Below are positions 24,805-33,841 of a DNA stretch of 64,000 nucleotides, one piece after another. Below the pieces are notes generated by a model, which did not search any database, was not told the origin of the DNA, and was given only the letters and a program-made list of their open reading frames with translations. Positions within the stretch are counted from its first letter, which is position 1; each line of letters opens with the position of its first letter. This DNA comes from UMGS1601 sp964617585 (GTDB lineage: Bacteria; Bacillota; Clostridia; Oscillospirales; Ruminococcaceae), in the NCBI GenBank assembly GCA_964617585.1, contig CAZTXS010000004.1, positions 1 through 64,000 on the forward strand, read 5' to 3'. A program made the position numbers and the translations under genes.

Positions 24805-26370
24805 ATGGACGCATGGTTAATTATCCTATTGTGTTGCGTTGCTTTTTTAATTGGCGCTCTTTTGTGCGGATTTATTTCATTCAAGCAGGGTATAAAGTCA
24901 AGAATAAGAACTGCCGAGGCTGAAATAGGCTCTGCCGAAAAGGAAGCCGAGCGTATTGTAAATGAAGCTAAAAAGAATGCGGAAAGTATTAAAAAAGAAA
25001 CTTTGATTGAAGCCAAGGAAGAGATACATAAAAATCGTTCCGAGGCTGAAAAAGAAATTAAGGAACGCCGCAATGAGGTATCCAGGCAAGAAAGACGTAT
25101 ACAGCAGAAAGAAGAATCTATTGACAGAAAGCTGGATGGCATTGAAAAAAAAGAAGAAACTTTACAATCAAAGCTGAAAAAGGCGGACGAAACATTAGCC
25201 GAATCGAACAGAATCAAAAAAAGTCAGCTCGATATGCTTGAAAAGATTTCCGAATTTACTAAGGAACAGGCTAAGGAACATCTTTTAACAAGTCTTGAGG
25301 ACGAGCTTGTTCACGAAAAAGCAGTTAAGATTCAGGCTTATGAAGCAAAAATCAAAGAGGAATGTGAGGATAAGGCAAGACAATATATTTCTCTGGCTAT
25401 AGCAAGATGTTCCGCAGAGCAGGTTTCAGAAACGGCAGTATCCGTTGTACCTCTTCCTAACGATGAAATGAAAGGAAGAATTATCGGACGCGAGGGAAGA
25501 AATATCAGGACTATCGAAACACTGACCGGCGTAGACCTCATTATCGACGACACGCCGGAGGCAATCACTCTTTCCTGTTTTGATCAGGTAAGACGAGAGA
25601 TTGCAAGAATAGCTCTTGAAAAGCTTATTCAGGACGGAAGAATTCATCCTACCCGCATTGAGGAAGCGGTTGACAAGGCAAGGCGGGAGGTTGAGCTTAA
25701 AATCAAGCAGGAGGGTGAACGTGCAGTTCTTGAAACTAACGTTCACGGCGTAAACAATGAGCTTATTAAGCTACTCGGAAGACTGCATTACAGAACGAGC
25801 TATCGTCAAAATGTTCTCAACCACTCTATAGAAGTTTCGCACCTTGCCGGTATGATGGCGGCAGAGCTTGGTGTTGACGCAAATCTTGCGCGAAGAGCAG
25901 GACTTCTTCACGATATAGGAAAGGCGCTTAGTTATGAAATTGAAGGCTCTCACGTTCAGATAGGCGTTGACGTTTGTAAAAAATACAAGGAAAGCCCCGA
26001 TGTTATTCACGCTATCGAAGCGCATCACGGCGACGTTGAAACGAGAACGGTCGTTGCCGCTCTTGTACAGGCGGCGGACGCTATATCGGCGGCAAGACCT
26101 GCGGCAAGAAGCGAAAATTATGAAAACTATATCAAGCGTCTTGAAAAGCTTGAAGAAATATGTTCTTCATATGACGGCGTTAATAAATCATACGCAATTC
26201 AAGCAGGACGTGAAGTCCGCATAATGATTCAGCCTGAAAAGGTAAACGACGAAAAAATGGTTATTATCGCTCGTGACATTGCAAAGCAAATCGAAGATGA
26301 AATGGATTATCCGGGACAGATAAAGGTTCATTTAATCCGAGAAAGCAGAGCTGTAGAATACGCTAAGTAA
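24805..26370 (+). CDS. rny: ribonuclease Y
   Basis: Membrane-anchored endoribonuclease that starts mRNA decay in Firmicutes. The 521-residue protein matches the family length and order: an N-terminal membrane helix (about 4-25), a long Glu/Lys-rich coiled coil (about 30-190), a KH RNA-binding domain (GRIIGREGRNIRTIETLTGVD) and an HD phosphohydrolase domain with LLHDIGKAL and AHHGD. A strong Shine-Dalgarno lies ten bases before the ATG, within a hairpin. It is transcribed alone from the 24580 promoter and ends at the bidirectional terminator at 26410. Confidence 0.98.
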   Translation: MDAWLIILLCCVAFLIGALLCGFISFKQGIKSRIRTAEAEIGSAEKEAERIVNEAKKNAESIKKETLIEAKEEIHKNRSEAEKEIKERRNEVSRQERRIQQKEESIDRKLDGIEKKEETLQSKLKKADETLAESNRIKKSQLDMLEKISEFTKEQAKEHLLTSLEDELVHEKAVKIQAYEAKIKEECEDKARQYISLAIARCSAEQVSETAVSVVPLPNDEMKGRIIGREGRNIRTIETLTGVDLIIDDTPEAITLSCFDQVRREIARIALEKLIQDGRIHPTRIEEAVDKARREVELKIKQEGERAVLETNVHGVNNELIKLLGRLHYRTSYRQNVLNHSIEVSHLAGMMAAELGVDANLARRAGLLHDIGKALSYEIEGSHVQIGVDVCKKYKESPDVIHAIEAHHGDVETRTVVAALVQAADAISAARPAARSENYENYIKRLEKLEEICSSYDGVNKSYAIQAGREVRIMIQPEKVNDEKMVIIARDIAKQIEDEMDYPGQIKVHLIRESRAVEYAK

Positions 26371-26373
26371 TTT

Positions 26374-26396
26374 GCAATAAGGGCTTGCCCCGTAAT
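26374..26396 (+). repeat. truncated copy of the 137-bp structured repeat (left end only)
   Basis: GCAATAAGGGCTTGCCCCGT matches the first ~20 bases of the repeat family and then stops, immediately after the rny stop codon. Like the copy at 3848, only the left end survives. Confidence 0.6.
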
Positions 26397-26409
26397 TATA
26401 AAAAAACGA

Positions 26410-26436
26410 CCCGACAGAAAAACTGTCGGGTTTTAT
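26410..26436. terminator. bidirectional terminator between rny and feoB1
   Basis: CCCGACAG (26410-26417) and CTGTCGGG (26423-26430), with A-rich sequence on the left and TTTTATTATT on the right, serve both converging genes. Confidence 0.85.
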
Positions 26437-26438
26437 TA

Positions 26439-28508
26439 TTATTTTATTAAGCTTGCTAGCTGATAAAATACCGTCGACAGCGTCCACGCTGTAGCAAGCT
26501 GCATAACTATAGAGCATAAGGTCCATTTCAAAGACCTTGTTTCTCTTTTAATTGCAGCGATAGCCGCAATGCACGGAACATATAACAGACAAAAAATCAT
26601 CATAGAATATGCGTTTACAGCCGTAAAGCCTTGTGCGCTTAATATCGACGCCAACGAGGACATTCCTGCGGCTGACGAAACATTTGTTATACCGTACAAA
26701 ACGCTCATACTTGAAACGACAACCTCTTTAGCGGCGATTCCTGAAATCAAAGCGACAGCAATCTGCCAGTAGCCCAATCCCGCCGTTGACATGATGGGAA
26801 CAAGCGCACGACCTATGCTCGCTCCAAAGCTTTGAGATATATTATCCCCCACCATTCCGTCAGGACCGAAGTTCAGTATCACCCATAAGATAATAGAAGC
26901 AATAAATATAGTCGTTCCCGCTTTAGTCAAATAGTCCTTTACCTTTTCCTGAACATATATAGAAATCGAACGCAAATTAGGCGATTTATATTCCGGAAGC
27001 TCAATGAGCAGGTCGTTTATATGCTTATTTTTAGAAAACGCTTTTATAATAAGAGCCGCCGCTACAGCAGCCAATATACCTATAACATACATTGAATAAG
27101 CGGCTATCATGGCTTTGTTCCCGAAAAACATTTCAGAAAGCAAAACGTATACAGGAAGCCTTGCGCTGCACGACATAAACGGAGTGATAAATATAGTCCT
27201 CAGCCTGTCGTTTTCATTTTCCAAGGTTCTTGACGCCATAACCGCAGGAACCGTACAGCCGAACCCAAGCAGCATAGGAATAAAGGCTCTACCCGAAAGA
27301 CCCGCCTTACTCATTACGCCGTCCATAACATAGGCAACTCTCGACATATAACCGCTGTCCTCCAAAAAGGCAAGTGCCAGGAAGAGAATAAAGATATTCG
27401 GCAAAAACGCCAGTATTCCTCCCACTCCGGAAAAAATTCCGTCTATAATAAGCGACCTTAGAACCCCATTTGTATTTATTTCAATAAGAAATTTATCAAA
27501 ATGCTCAGAACACAGGCCCAGTCCCGCTTCAAAATAACCTTTTATAAAGTCGCCAACAACAAACGTCATCGCAAAAACTATCGCCATTATTATAAGAAAA
27601 ATCGGAATGGACCAAAATCTGTGCGTCAAAACCTTATCAAGCTTGTCGGTAAACATACTTTTACGGTCTTTTCCTACCAAAACTTCTTTGATTATTTCCT
27701 CTATAAAATCATACTTCTGGTTTATGATATCCGACTCATAGCTTATGTCTGCTATTCCCTTAAGATTCAGGGGATACTTCTTTAAAATTTCCTCGTCCTG
27801 CTCCAAATATTTAAGAGCGTGCCATCTGCAGTTAGGCGTATCGGGATATTTTATCTCAAGAAGCTCGGTTATAATGTCTATTTTATCTTCAATCTCATCA
27901 CTGTAAACCATTGCGTATTCATCATGATGATTATGCTTATGACGTCCGTGGCTTTCGCCGTAATTATGTACAAGATGACGCTCATGCTCCAATCTGTCGC
28001 ACGGTTTGCCTTTATGGTGCTTAACAGCGTGCATAAGCACCTCCAGTCCCGTGCCCTTTCTTGCAGATATAGGTATGCACGGCGCACCAAGTATTTCAGG
28101 CAGACGGTGAAAATCTATTTCCATTCCTCTGTCGTCTACTATATCCATCATATTGAACGCCATAACAACGGGCTTTCCAAGCTCTATAAGCTGAAGCGCA
28201 AGATAAAGGCTTTTCTCCAGACTCGAAGCGTCGATAACGTCGACCACAACGTCAACCTCATCTCCCATTATATATTCCCTCGAAAGCTTTTCCTCCATTG
28301 TATATGAAGTCAGCGAATATATTCCGGGAAGGTCGACCAGCTTATATTTTTCGCCGTGATACTGCGCTTCTCCCTCTTTTTTCTCTACCGTTACTCCGGG
28401 CCAGTTAGCCGCCTTTAGCTTAGCCCCGGTATAAGAATTAAAAAGAGTGGTCTTTCCGCAGTTGGGGTTGCCTATAAACGCAACGCTGCATAAAGATTCC
28501 TTTGCCAC
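26439..28508 (-). CDS. feoB: ferrous iron transporter FeoB (locus 1)
   Basis: Inner-membrane Fe(II) uptake protein of 689 residues. The N-terminal G domain has G1 GNPNCGKT, switch ANWPGVTVEKKEG, G3 DLPG and G4 NMMD. A His-rich loop (about 160-196, eleven His) follows the G domain; then come the FeoB helical domain and about ten membrane helices with gate motifs GCTVPAVMASR and the second repeat. The GTG start at 28508 has GGGGAG nine bases upstream. It follows feoA by 21 bases. The product differs strongly from the second FeoB (43325), which has no His loop but has a large acidic insert. Confidence 0.96.
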   Translation of the reverse strand: MAKESLCSVAFIGNPNCGKTTLFNSYTGAKLKAANWPGVTVEKKEGEAQYHGEKYKLVDLPGIYSLTSYTMEEKLSREYIMGDEVDVVVDVIDASSLEKSLYLALQLIELGKPVVMAFNMMDIVDDRGMEIDFHRLPEILGAPCIPISARKGTGLEVLMHAVKHHKGKPCDRLEHERHLVHNYGESHGRHKHNHHDEYAMVYSDEIEDKIDIITELLEIKYPDTPNCRWHALKYLEQDEEILKKYPLNLKGIADISYESDIINQKYDFIEEIIKEVLVGKDRKSMFTDKLDKVLTHRFWSIPIFLIIMAIVFAMTFVVGDFIKGYFEAGLGLCSEHFDKFLIEINTNGVLRSLIIDGIFSGVGGILAFLPNIFILFLALAFLEDSGYMSRVAYVMDGVMSKAGLSGRAFIPMLLGFGCTVPAVMASRTLENENDRLRTIFITPFMSCSARLPVYVLLSEMFFGNKAMIAAYSMYVIGILAAVAAALIIKAFSKNKHINDLLIELPEYKSPNLRSISIYVQEKVKDYLTKAGTTIFIASIILWVILNFGPDGMVGDNISQSFGASIGRALVPIMSTAGLGYWQIAVALISGIAAKEVVVSSMSVLYGITNVSSAAGMSSLASILSAQGFTAVNAYSMMIFCLLYVPCIAAIAAIKRETRSLKWTLCSIVMQLATAWTLSTVFYQLASLIK

Positions 28509-28529
28509 TACATTCCGCTCCCCTTTCCC

Positions 28530-28826
28530 CTAAAGAACAGCAGCTTTCTTTTCACTCCTTGACACAAGCTCGTCAAAGCCCTTTAATCTGCCTGTTCTCT
28601 CGGCTTTGTTAAACGTACATTCTATTCCCCCGGCAAAATCCTTACCTACTGCAAATCTTGTTCCTCTTATATTTATTATCATTGTTCCTGAACTTTTGCG
28701 GTTTATAACGCTTACCGCCGATCCTTCAGTCATTCCGAGAACCTCAAAACGCCGCTTTACAGATTTGTCAAGATTGATTTTCAATACGTTTACCTTATCA
28801 CCGGTCTGAGCTTCCTTTAAAGTCAT
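28530..28826 (-). CDS. feoA: FeoA-family protein (locus 1)
   Basis: A 98-residue SH3-like FeoA protein (MTLKEAQTGDKVNVLKIN, RRFEVLGMTEGSAV, INIRGTRFAVGKDFAGGI), with a C-terminal extension of about 20 residues. FeoA supports FeoB in iron uptake, probably by touching its cytoplasmic side. ATG 28826 is chosen over the frame start at 28889 because AGGTGAG lies just before it. No separate promoter is evident between it and typA, so it may depend on read-through past the typA hairpin. Confidence 0.9.
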   Translation of the reverse strand: MTLKEAQTGDKVNVLKINLDKSVKRRFEVLGMTEGSAVSVINRKSSGTMIINIRGTRFAVGKDFAGGIECTFNKAERTGRLKGFDELVSRSEKKAAVL

Positions 28827-28879
28827 TTTCTCACCTATACTTTTTTCTTTTCTGAAACATTTATGCCGATAAAGATAAA

Positions 28880-28911
28880 CCCAGAACAAAATCGACTAAT
28901 TTTGCACTGGG
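28880..28911 (-). terminator. terminator after typA
   Basis: CCCAG...AAAAT and ATTTT...CTGGG arms (28880-28884/28907-28911 outer pair) are followed on the minus strand by TTTATCTTTAT. It lies between the typA stop and feoA. Confidence 0.55.
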
Positions 28912-28919
28912 TAATAAAC

Positions 28920-30737
28920 TTATTTTTTAGCTCTTTCCTTAGCTCTCATGCTGTTGTTCAATGTTCTTTTTCTTATTCTCAAGCTTTCGGGAGTAACCTC
29001 CAGCAACTCGTCGTCCGCCAAAAATTCAAGACAGTCCTCAAGAGAAAGTATTCTCGGCGGTATAAGTCTTAACGCATCGTCGCTTCCGCTCGCACGGGTA
29101 TTTGTCAAATGCTTTTTCTTGCATACGTTTACCACCAAGTCCTCAGACTTAGGCGACGCTCCGACTACCATACCCTCGTAAACCTCGGTTCCCGGATTAA
29201 TAAACAGCTCTCCTCTTTCCTGTGCGTTGAAAAGCCCGTAGCCTACCGCTGTACCCGCTTCAAAAGCAACAAGCGAACCCGTATTTCTTCTTGATATTTC
29301 TCCCTTATATGGCTGATACTCGGCAAAAACAGAACTCATTATACCCTCTCCCTTGGTGTCGGTAAGAAATTCGCTCTTATATCCGAAAAGTCCTCTTGCA
29401 GGTATCAAAAATTCAAGCTTCATTCTGCTTCCCACAGGAGTCATTTCCTGAAGCTCTCCCTTTCTCGCTCCGAGCTTTTCCATTACCGCTCCCACATTAT
29501 CAGCAGGAATGTCCACAACAAGCCGCTCTACAGGCTCATTCAGCTTTCCTCCTATCTCCTTAAACAGAACCCTAGGAGTGGACACTGAAAGCTCATAACC
29601 CTCTCTCCTCATATTCTCTATCAGTATAGAAAGATGCATTTCTCCCCTTCCTGCAACCCTGAAGCTGTCTGTGGTTTCACCGTCTGAAACACGCAGAGAA
29701 ACGTCTTTCAGAATTTCTTTAAACAATCTGTCACGAAGCTGCCGCGACGTCACGAACTTACCTTCTCTCCCTGCGAACGGGCTGTCATTGACCGAAAACG
29801 TCATTTCAACTGTAGGCTCTGAAATCTTAACAAACGGAATCGGCTCAAACTTACCGAACTCACAGATAGTATCGCCTATATAAATATTTTCAATACCGCT
29901 TATGCAAACTATATCTCCGGCTTTTGCGCTGTCGCACGGAACACGGTTAAGCCCCTCTATCTGATACAGAGTAGCTATCTTCCCCCTGTATTCTTTTTTA
30001 GTTTCGTGATAATCTCCGACAGAAACGTCCTGATTCACCTTTATAACTCCACGCTCAATGCGCCCCACAGCTATTCTTCCCACATAGTCGTTATAGTCTA
30101 TAGATGAAACGAGCATCTGAAGGCTTCCGTTCTCGTCGGCTTCAGGCGCAGGAATATAATTAAGTATAGTATCAAACAACGGTATAAGGTCTGTTCCCTG
30201 CTCATCCGCTGAATAAGAAGCCGTTCCGTCCCTTCCCGAACAATACAAAAAAGGGCTGTCAAGCTGCTCATCCGAAGCGTCCAAATCCATAAGAAGCTCT
30301 AAAACCTCGTCCTCAACCTCTCCAAGCCTTGAATCGGGACGGTCGATTTTATTTACTGCAACAATGACCTTGTGTCCAAGTTCCAAAGACTTCTGAAGCA
30401 CAAACCTTGTCTGAGGCATTGTTCCCTCGGCTGCGTCAACAAGCAGAATAACTCCGTCAACCATTTTGAGAACACGCTCTACCTCTCCGCCGAAATCAGC
30501 ATGACCCGGAGTATCGATTATATTTATCTTAACGTCCTTATAGACGACAGATGTATTTTTAGCAAGAATGGTAATTCCTCGTTCTCTTTCAATATCGTTA
30601 TTATCCATTACCCTTTCATTCACTACCTGATTTTCTCTAAAGGTTCCGCTCTGCTTTAACATTCCGTCAACCAGAGTAGTTTTTCCGTGGTCAACGTGAG
30701 CGATAATAGCAATATTCCTTAAATCTTCTCTTAACAT
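28920..30737 (-). CDS. typA: ribosome-associated GTPase TypA/BipA
   Basis: Translational GTPase of 605 residues that acts on the ribosome in assembly and stress adaptation. G1 is AHVDHGKT, the switch I region RERGITI, G3 DTPGHAD and G4 NKID; the order EF-G-like domains II, III, V and the TypA-specific C-terminal domain is preserved (RGLFGYKSEFLTDTKGEG). The length is standard. GGAGG lies about 12 bases before the ATG. It has its own promoter at 30810-30838. Confidence 0.98.
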   Translation of the reverse strand: MLREDLRNIAIIAHVDHGKTTLVDGMLKQSGTFRENQVVNERVMDNNDIERERGITILAKNTSVVYKDVKINIIDTPGHADFGGEVERVLKMVDGVILLVDAAEGTMPQTRFVLQKSLELGHKVIVAVNKIDRPDSRLGEVEDEVLELLMDLDASDEQLDSPFLYCSGRDGTASYSADEQGTDLIPLFDTILNYIPAPEADENGSLQMLVSSIDYNDYVGRIAVGRIERGVIKVNQDVSVGDYHETKKEYRGKIATLYQIEGLNRVPCDSAKAGDIVCISGIENIYIGDTICEFGKFEPIPFVKISEPTVEMTFSVNDSPFAGREGKFVTSRQLRDRLFKEILKDVSLRVSDGETTDSFRVAGRGEMHLSILIENMRREGYELSVSTPRVLFKEIGGKLNEPVERLVVDIPADNVGAVMEKLGARKGELQEMTPVGSRMKLEFLIPARGLFGYKSEFLTDTKGEGIMSSVFAEYQPYKGEISRRNTGSLVAFEAGTAVGYGLFNAQERGELFINPGTEVYEGMVVGASPKSEDLVVNVCKKKHLTNTRASGSDDALRLIPPRILSLEDCLEFLADDELLEVTPESLRIRKRTLNNSMRAKERAKK

Positions 30738-30809
30738 TCCTTTATTTCGCCTCCGAAATTATTTAACAGCCCATACAATATATATATACGCTGATTGCAT
30801 AACTTATTA

Positions 30810-30838
30810 ATTATATCACCTTTTACCTGCAATTTCAA
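30810..30838 (-). promoter_or_regulatory. promoter of typA
   Basis: TTGAAA (30838-30833), a 17-base spacer and TATAAT (30815-30810) on the minus strand, about 75 bases before the typA start. Confidence 0.75.
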
Positions 30839-30872
30839 CATTTTTTATCATACTTCAAAAGCGGAACGTGCT

Positions 30873-31142
30873 TTATTTAAGCGTTGAAAAATGAGCGACC
30901 AAATGCCGTTTGACGCCCAGCTTGTCATTACCCTTTATATCACAGCCGTTGCCGCTCATCAGCATAGCTATAACTGCGCCGTCGGTAACACATCTGAAAA
31001 CCTCTTTACCATCGCACACTATTACAATGTCATCCTCCGTTACGGTTATCGCTCCCGCTTTTCCGAGTATTTTCTCGTTTCCGCCTATTCGTTCAACTGC
31101 ATATGAAAGCTGCCTGCCGTTATACTGCATAAGCTCTTTCAT
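30873..31142 (-). CDS. hypothetical small protein
   Basis: An 89-residue soluble protein from ATG 31142 (AAGGGA eight bases upstream; the open frame runs on to 31187). It has the pattern of a compact beta-rich domain (LMQYNGRQLSYAVERIGG, ITVTEDDIVIVCDGKEVFRC) with a Lys/His-rich end. I do not recognise the family. It is followed by the typA promoter region and preceded by a full copy of the structured repeat. Codon usage looks like that of its neighbours. Confidence 0.65.
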   Translation of the reverse strand: MKELMQYNGRQLSYAVERIGGNEKILGKAGAITVTEDDIVIVCDGKEVFRCVTDGAVIAMLMSGNGCDIKGNDKLGVKRHLVAHFSTLK

Positions 31143-31201
31143 AGGTGTTCCCTTTTCTCTTTTTTTTAACAGTTTAATATAAATCACCCGCCGTTTTCAA
31201 T

Positions 31202-31335
31202 TTCAATAAGGGCTTGCCCGTTATTCAATGCGGCAAGGGTCGGCATTGCCGACCGACCGGTCGGTAAGGGATCGTATCCCGCTTCTGACCGGGTAATGGA
31301 ACCCGCCGCCTATAGAGGCGACATCTTGCCTAAGT
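31202..31335 (+). repeat. structured 137-bp repeat, copy A
   Basis: Full copy (134 bp) from TTCAATAAGGGCTTGCCCGT to CATCTTGCCTAAGT, in the divergent gap between the 30873 gene and the DUF421 gene. All internal hairpins are present: GGTCGGC/GCCGACC, GGTCGG/CTGACC (with a G-U pair) and CGCCT/AGGCG. Confidence 0.9.
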
Positions 31336-31438
31336 ATAATACCACTAACAAAAATTGAATATTTTTTTATTGCGCTGAAAATACTAACATAAAGCTAATA
31401 TGTATTAATTTTTATTTATCAAAAAGGAATGATTGTTT

Positions 31439-32152
31439 ATGTTAGTTATTAAAATAATAGGAGCGGCTCTGCTTTCGATTCTGGTGATGCTTCTTATTTC
31501 AAAGCTTTTGGGAAATAAACAGATTTCCGAGCTTAATATGTTCGACTATATCAACGGTATAACCATAGGCTCGATAGCCGCAGAAATGTCCGTTTCAACC
31601 GAGGGCAGAGAAGTTCTGATCGCATTGATTGCTATGATAGTATACGGACTTGTAGTTTTTTTAATATCTGTATTAACCATGAAATCTATTAAATGCCGGC
31701 GTTTCTTTTCCGGCAGAACGCTGCTTCTGATTGAAAACGGTAAAATATATGACGAAAACCTGAAAAAGTCGAAGCTTGATATAAACGACCTGCTGACAAA
31801 AGCAAGAACGAACGGCTATTTCGACATTTCTCAAATAAATTACGCTTTTATGGAAAACAACGGAGAAATAAGCTTTTTCCCCTGTTCGGAATACCGACCC
31901 GTCACTGCGACGGATTTAAATTTAGAGCCAATGCCCAAGCAGGAATACATCAATATAAATATCATTATAGACGGAAAAATCATGCATAAAAATCTAAAAT
32001 ACTGCGGCGTTGACGAAACATGGCTGAACAGAGAGCTTTCGGCCAGAGGCAAAAAAGTGAAGGATATTTTCCTTGCCACCTTGAACCGGAATAACACCCT
32101 TCAAATTTATGATTTTCAGAAAGAAAAAAATCTTAAAAACCTTTTTGATTAA
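31439..32152 (+). CDS. DUF421 (YetF-family) membrane protein
   Basis: A 237-residue protein with three N-terminal membrane helices (about 3-25, 30-50, 58-80) containing the family motif LGNKQISELNMFDYINGITIGSIA (seen as two blocks, GNKQISELN and DYINGITIG), then a cytoplasmic domain (LLIENGKIYDENLKKSKLDI, and AFMENNGEISFFP). The molecular function is not established; family members are linked with envelope or spore stress in Firmicutes. ATG 31439 is preferred over a TTG two codons earlier. It converges tail to tail with maf, one base apart. Confidence 0.88.
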   Translation: MLVIKIIGAALLSILVMLLISKLLGNKQISELNMFDYINGITIGSIAAEMSVSTEGREVLIALIAMIVYGLVVFLISVLTMKSIKCRRFFSGRTLLLIENGKIYDENLKKSKLDINDLLTKARTNGYFDISQINYAFMENNGEISFFPCSEYRPVTATDLNLEPMPKQEYININIIIDGKIMHKNLKYCGVDETWLNRELSARGKKVKDIFLATLNRNNTLQIYDFQKEKNLKNLFD

Positions 32153-32153
32153 A

Positions 32154-32741
32154 TTATCCTCCTATGAGATTGAGAAACTCGATAACCTCACGGTACAGCC
32201 TTGAAACAGGCAAACCGACTACGTTATAAAAATCCCCCGATATTTCCTTTACAAAAACTGAACCCAGTCCCTGAATCCCATATCCACCGGCCTTGTCATA
32301 AGGCTCGCCCGAGCGTATATACTCGTCTATCTCATCATTGTCAAGCTCATAAAAAGTAACGTCGGTAGAAACCGAAAAAGACATAGACGTATCTCCGTGT
32401 GTAAGACATACCCCTGTTATAACCTTGTGAGTCTTATCAGACAAAAGAGAAAGCATATTTCTTGCCTGAAGCTCGTCTTTCGGCTTCCCTAAAACTCTCT
32501 CGCCCAACACTACGGACGTATCGCAGCCGATAACTACGGCGTCCGGATAAGCTTTAGCTATGTCCTTAGTTTTCTGAGTTGCCAAAAATTCAGGCATTTC
32601 ATATGGCGAAAGCATTTTATAATCGTCCTCGTTAATATGTGACGGAACCACTTCATAATCGCTGAAAAGATATTTTATCAGCGTTTTTCTTCTGGGTGAA
32701 GCAGAAGCCAAAATAATCTTTTTATCTGTTTGTATCTTCAT
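32154..32741 (-). CDS. maf: Maf-family nucleotide pyrophosphatase
   Basis: House-cleaning nucleoside triphosphate pyrophosphatase of 195 residues that hydrolyses modified or canonical NTPs. The signature ILASASPRR is at the N-terminus, with the conserved GCDTSV and the KPKDELQARNML segment, and the C-terminal GGYGIQGLG. It is the last gene of the pilus-operon strand, 32 bases after pilT, and may be cotranscribed with it. Confidence 0.95.
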   Translation of the reverse strand: MKIQTDKKIILASASPRRKTLIKYLFSDYEVVPSHINEDDYKMLSPYEMPEFLATQKTKDIAKAYPDAVVIGCDTSVVLGERVLGKPKDELQARNMLSLLSDKTHKVITGVCLTHGDTSMSFSVSTDVTFYELDNDEIDEYIRSGEPYDKAGGYGIQGLGSVFVKEISGDFYNVVGLPVSRLYREVIEFLNLIGG

Positions 32742-32773
32742 TTACGTTTCTCCGTTTTGAAAATATATCGGTT

Positions 32774-33820
32774 TTAAATATACTGCTGAAGATCCGATTT
32801 GTCAGGAGATACCTTCATTGCGTTTTCTCCGGTTATCACACCTCCGACAACAAGCTTTGCAAGGTCGTTGTTAAGCGTGTGCATACCTAAGCCTTTTCCC
32901 GACTGCATTACCGTATTCAGCTGATGGCATTTGTTTTCGCGGATAAGATTGCAGGCGGCGTCCGTTCCCACAAGGATTTCGGTTGCCGCAATTCTGCCGC
33001 TTCCGTCGGCTTTAGGAATAAGCGACTGAGTAATAACTCCTTTAACTATACTGCTTAGCTGCGTTCTTATCTGATTCTGTTTTTCAGGCGGACAGCTGTC
33101 TATAATTCTGTCTATCGTCTGAGCCGCTCCTATAGTGTGAAGCGTCGACATAACAAGGTGTCCGGTTTCAGCCGCAGTAACAGCCGCCGAAATAGTTTCA
33201 TAATCACGCATCTCTCCGACAAGAATAATATCAGGGTCCTCACGGAGAGCGCTTCTGAGCGCCGCCGCAAAGCTCTTGACATCGCCGCCGACTTCTCTTT
33301 GGTGAATAGTAGCTTTATCCTGTTTATATACATACTCAATAGGGTCTTCAACGGTCAGAATGTGCTCATATCTTGTGTGATTAATATGATTTATCATAGC
33401 GGCAAGGGTCGTAGATTTTCCGCTTCCCGTAGGTCCTGTAACAAGTATAAGTCCCCTCGGCTCGTCAGCCAGAGTCTGAAGTACATCCGGAAGCTTAAGT
33501 TCCGCCAGCGTTGGAATATAGTCGTTTAAAAGACGTATTGTAGCGGCAACCCTGCCCTTGTACTTGAACACATTGACCCTCTGCCTGCATCCGTCGGGAG
33601 TTTCAAAAGCAAAGTCTAAGTCGTTGCCGTCCTCCAGCTCTTTTTTCTGCTTTTCATTAATAAGCGAGAATATCATTTCCTCAGCTTCATCTGACGATAT
33701 ATCAAAGCCGCATTCCGTGAGCTTGCCGTTTACACGAAAAGCCGTGGGTATCCCTGAAGAAATATGTACGTCGGAGCACTTTTTCTCCCTCGCATTCATA
33801 ACCAGCTCGTGAATTGTCAT
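32774..33820 (-). CDS. pilT: type IV pilus retraction ATPase PilT-like
   Basis: Secretion-type AAA ATPase of 348 residues that powers pilus disassembly. Marks are Walker A GPTGSGKST, Asp box (EDPIEYVY), Walker B DIILVGEMRD and the His box HTIGAAQTIDRIID, followed by the C-terminal retraction-type end. It lies 21 bases after pilB, as the last pilus gene of the operon. Retraction implies twitching, DNA uptake or adhesion dynamics. Confidence 0.94.
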   Translation of the reverse strand: MTIHELVMNAREKKCSDVHISSGIPTAFRVNGKLTECGFDISSDEAEEMIFSLINEKQKKELEDGNDLDFAFETPDGCRQRVNVFKYKGRVAATIRLLNDYIPTLAELKLPDVLQTLADEPRGLILVTGPTGSGKSTTLAAMINHINHTRYEHILTVEDPIEYVYKQDKATIHQREVGGDVKSFAAALRSALREDPDIILVGEMRDYETISAAVTAAETGHLVMSTLHTIGAAQTIDRIIDSCPPEKQNQIRTQLSSIVKGVITQSLIPKADGSGRIAATEILVGTDAACNLIRENKCHQLNTVMQSGKGLGMHTLNNDLAKLVVGGVITGENAMKVSPDKSDLQQYI

Positions 33821-33841
33821 AAATCGTCCGCCCTCCTGTTA

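Noticed and set aside
24801..25217. 138-residue open frame opposite rny
   Set aside because: Low-complexity Ser/Phe sequence produced by the Glu/Lys-rich coiled coil of RNase Y read on the other strand.
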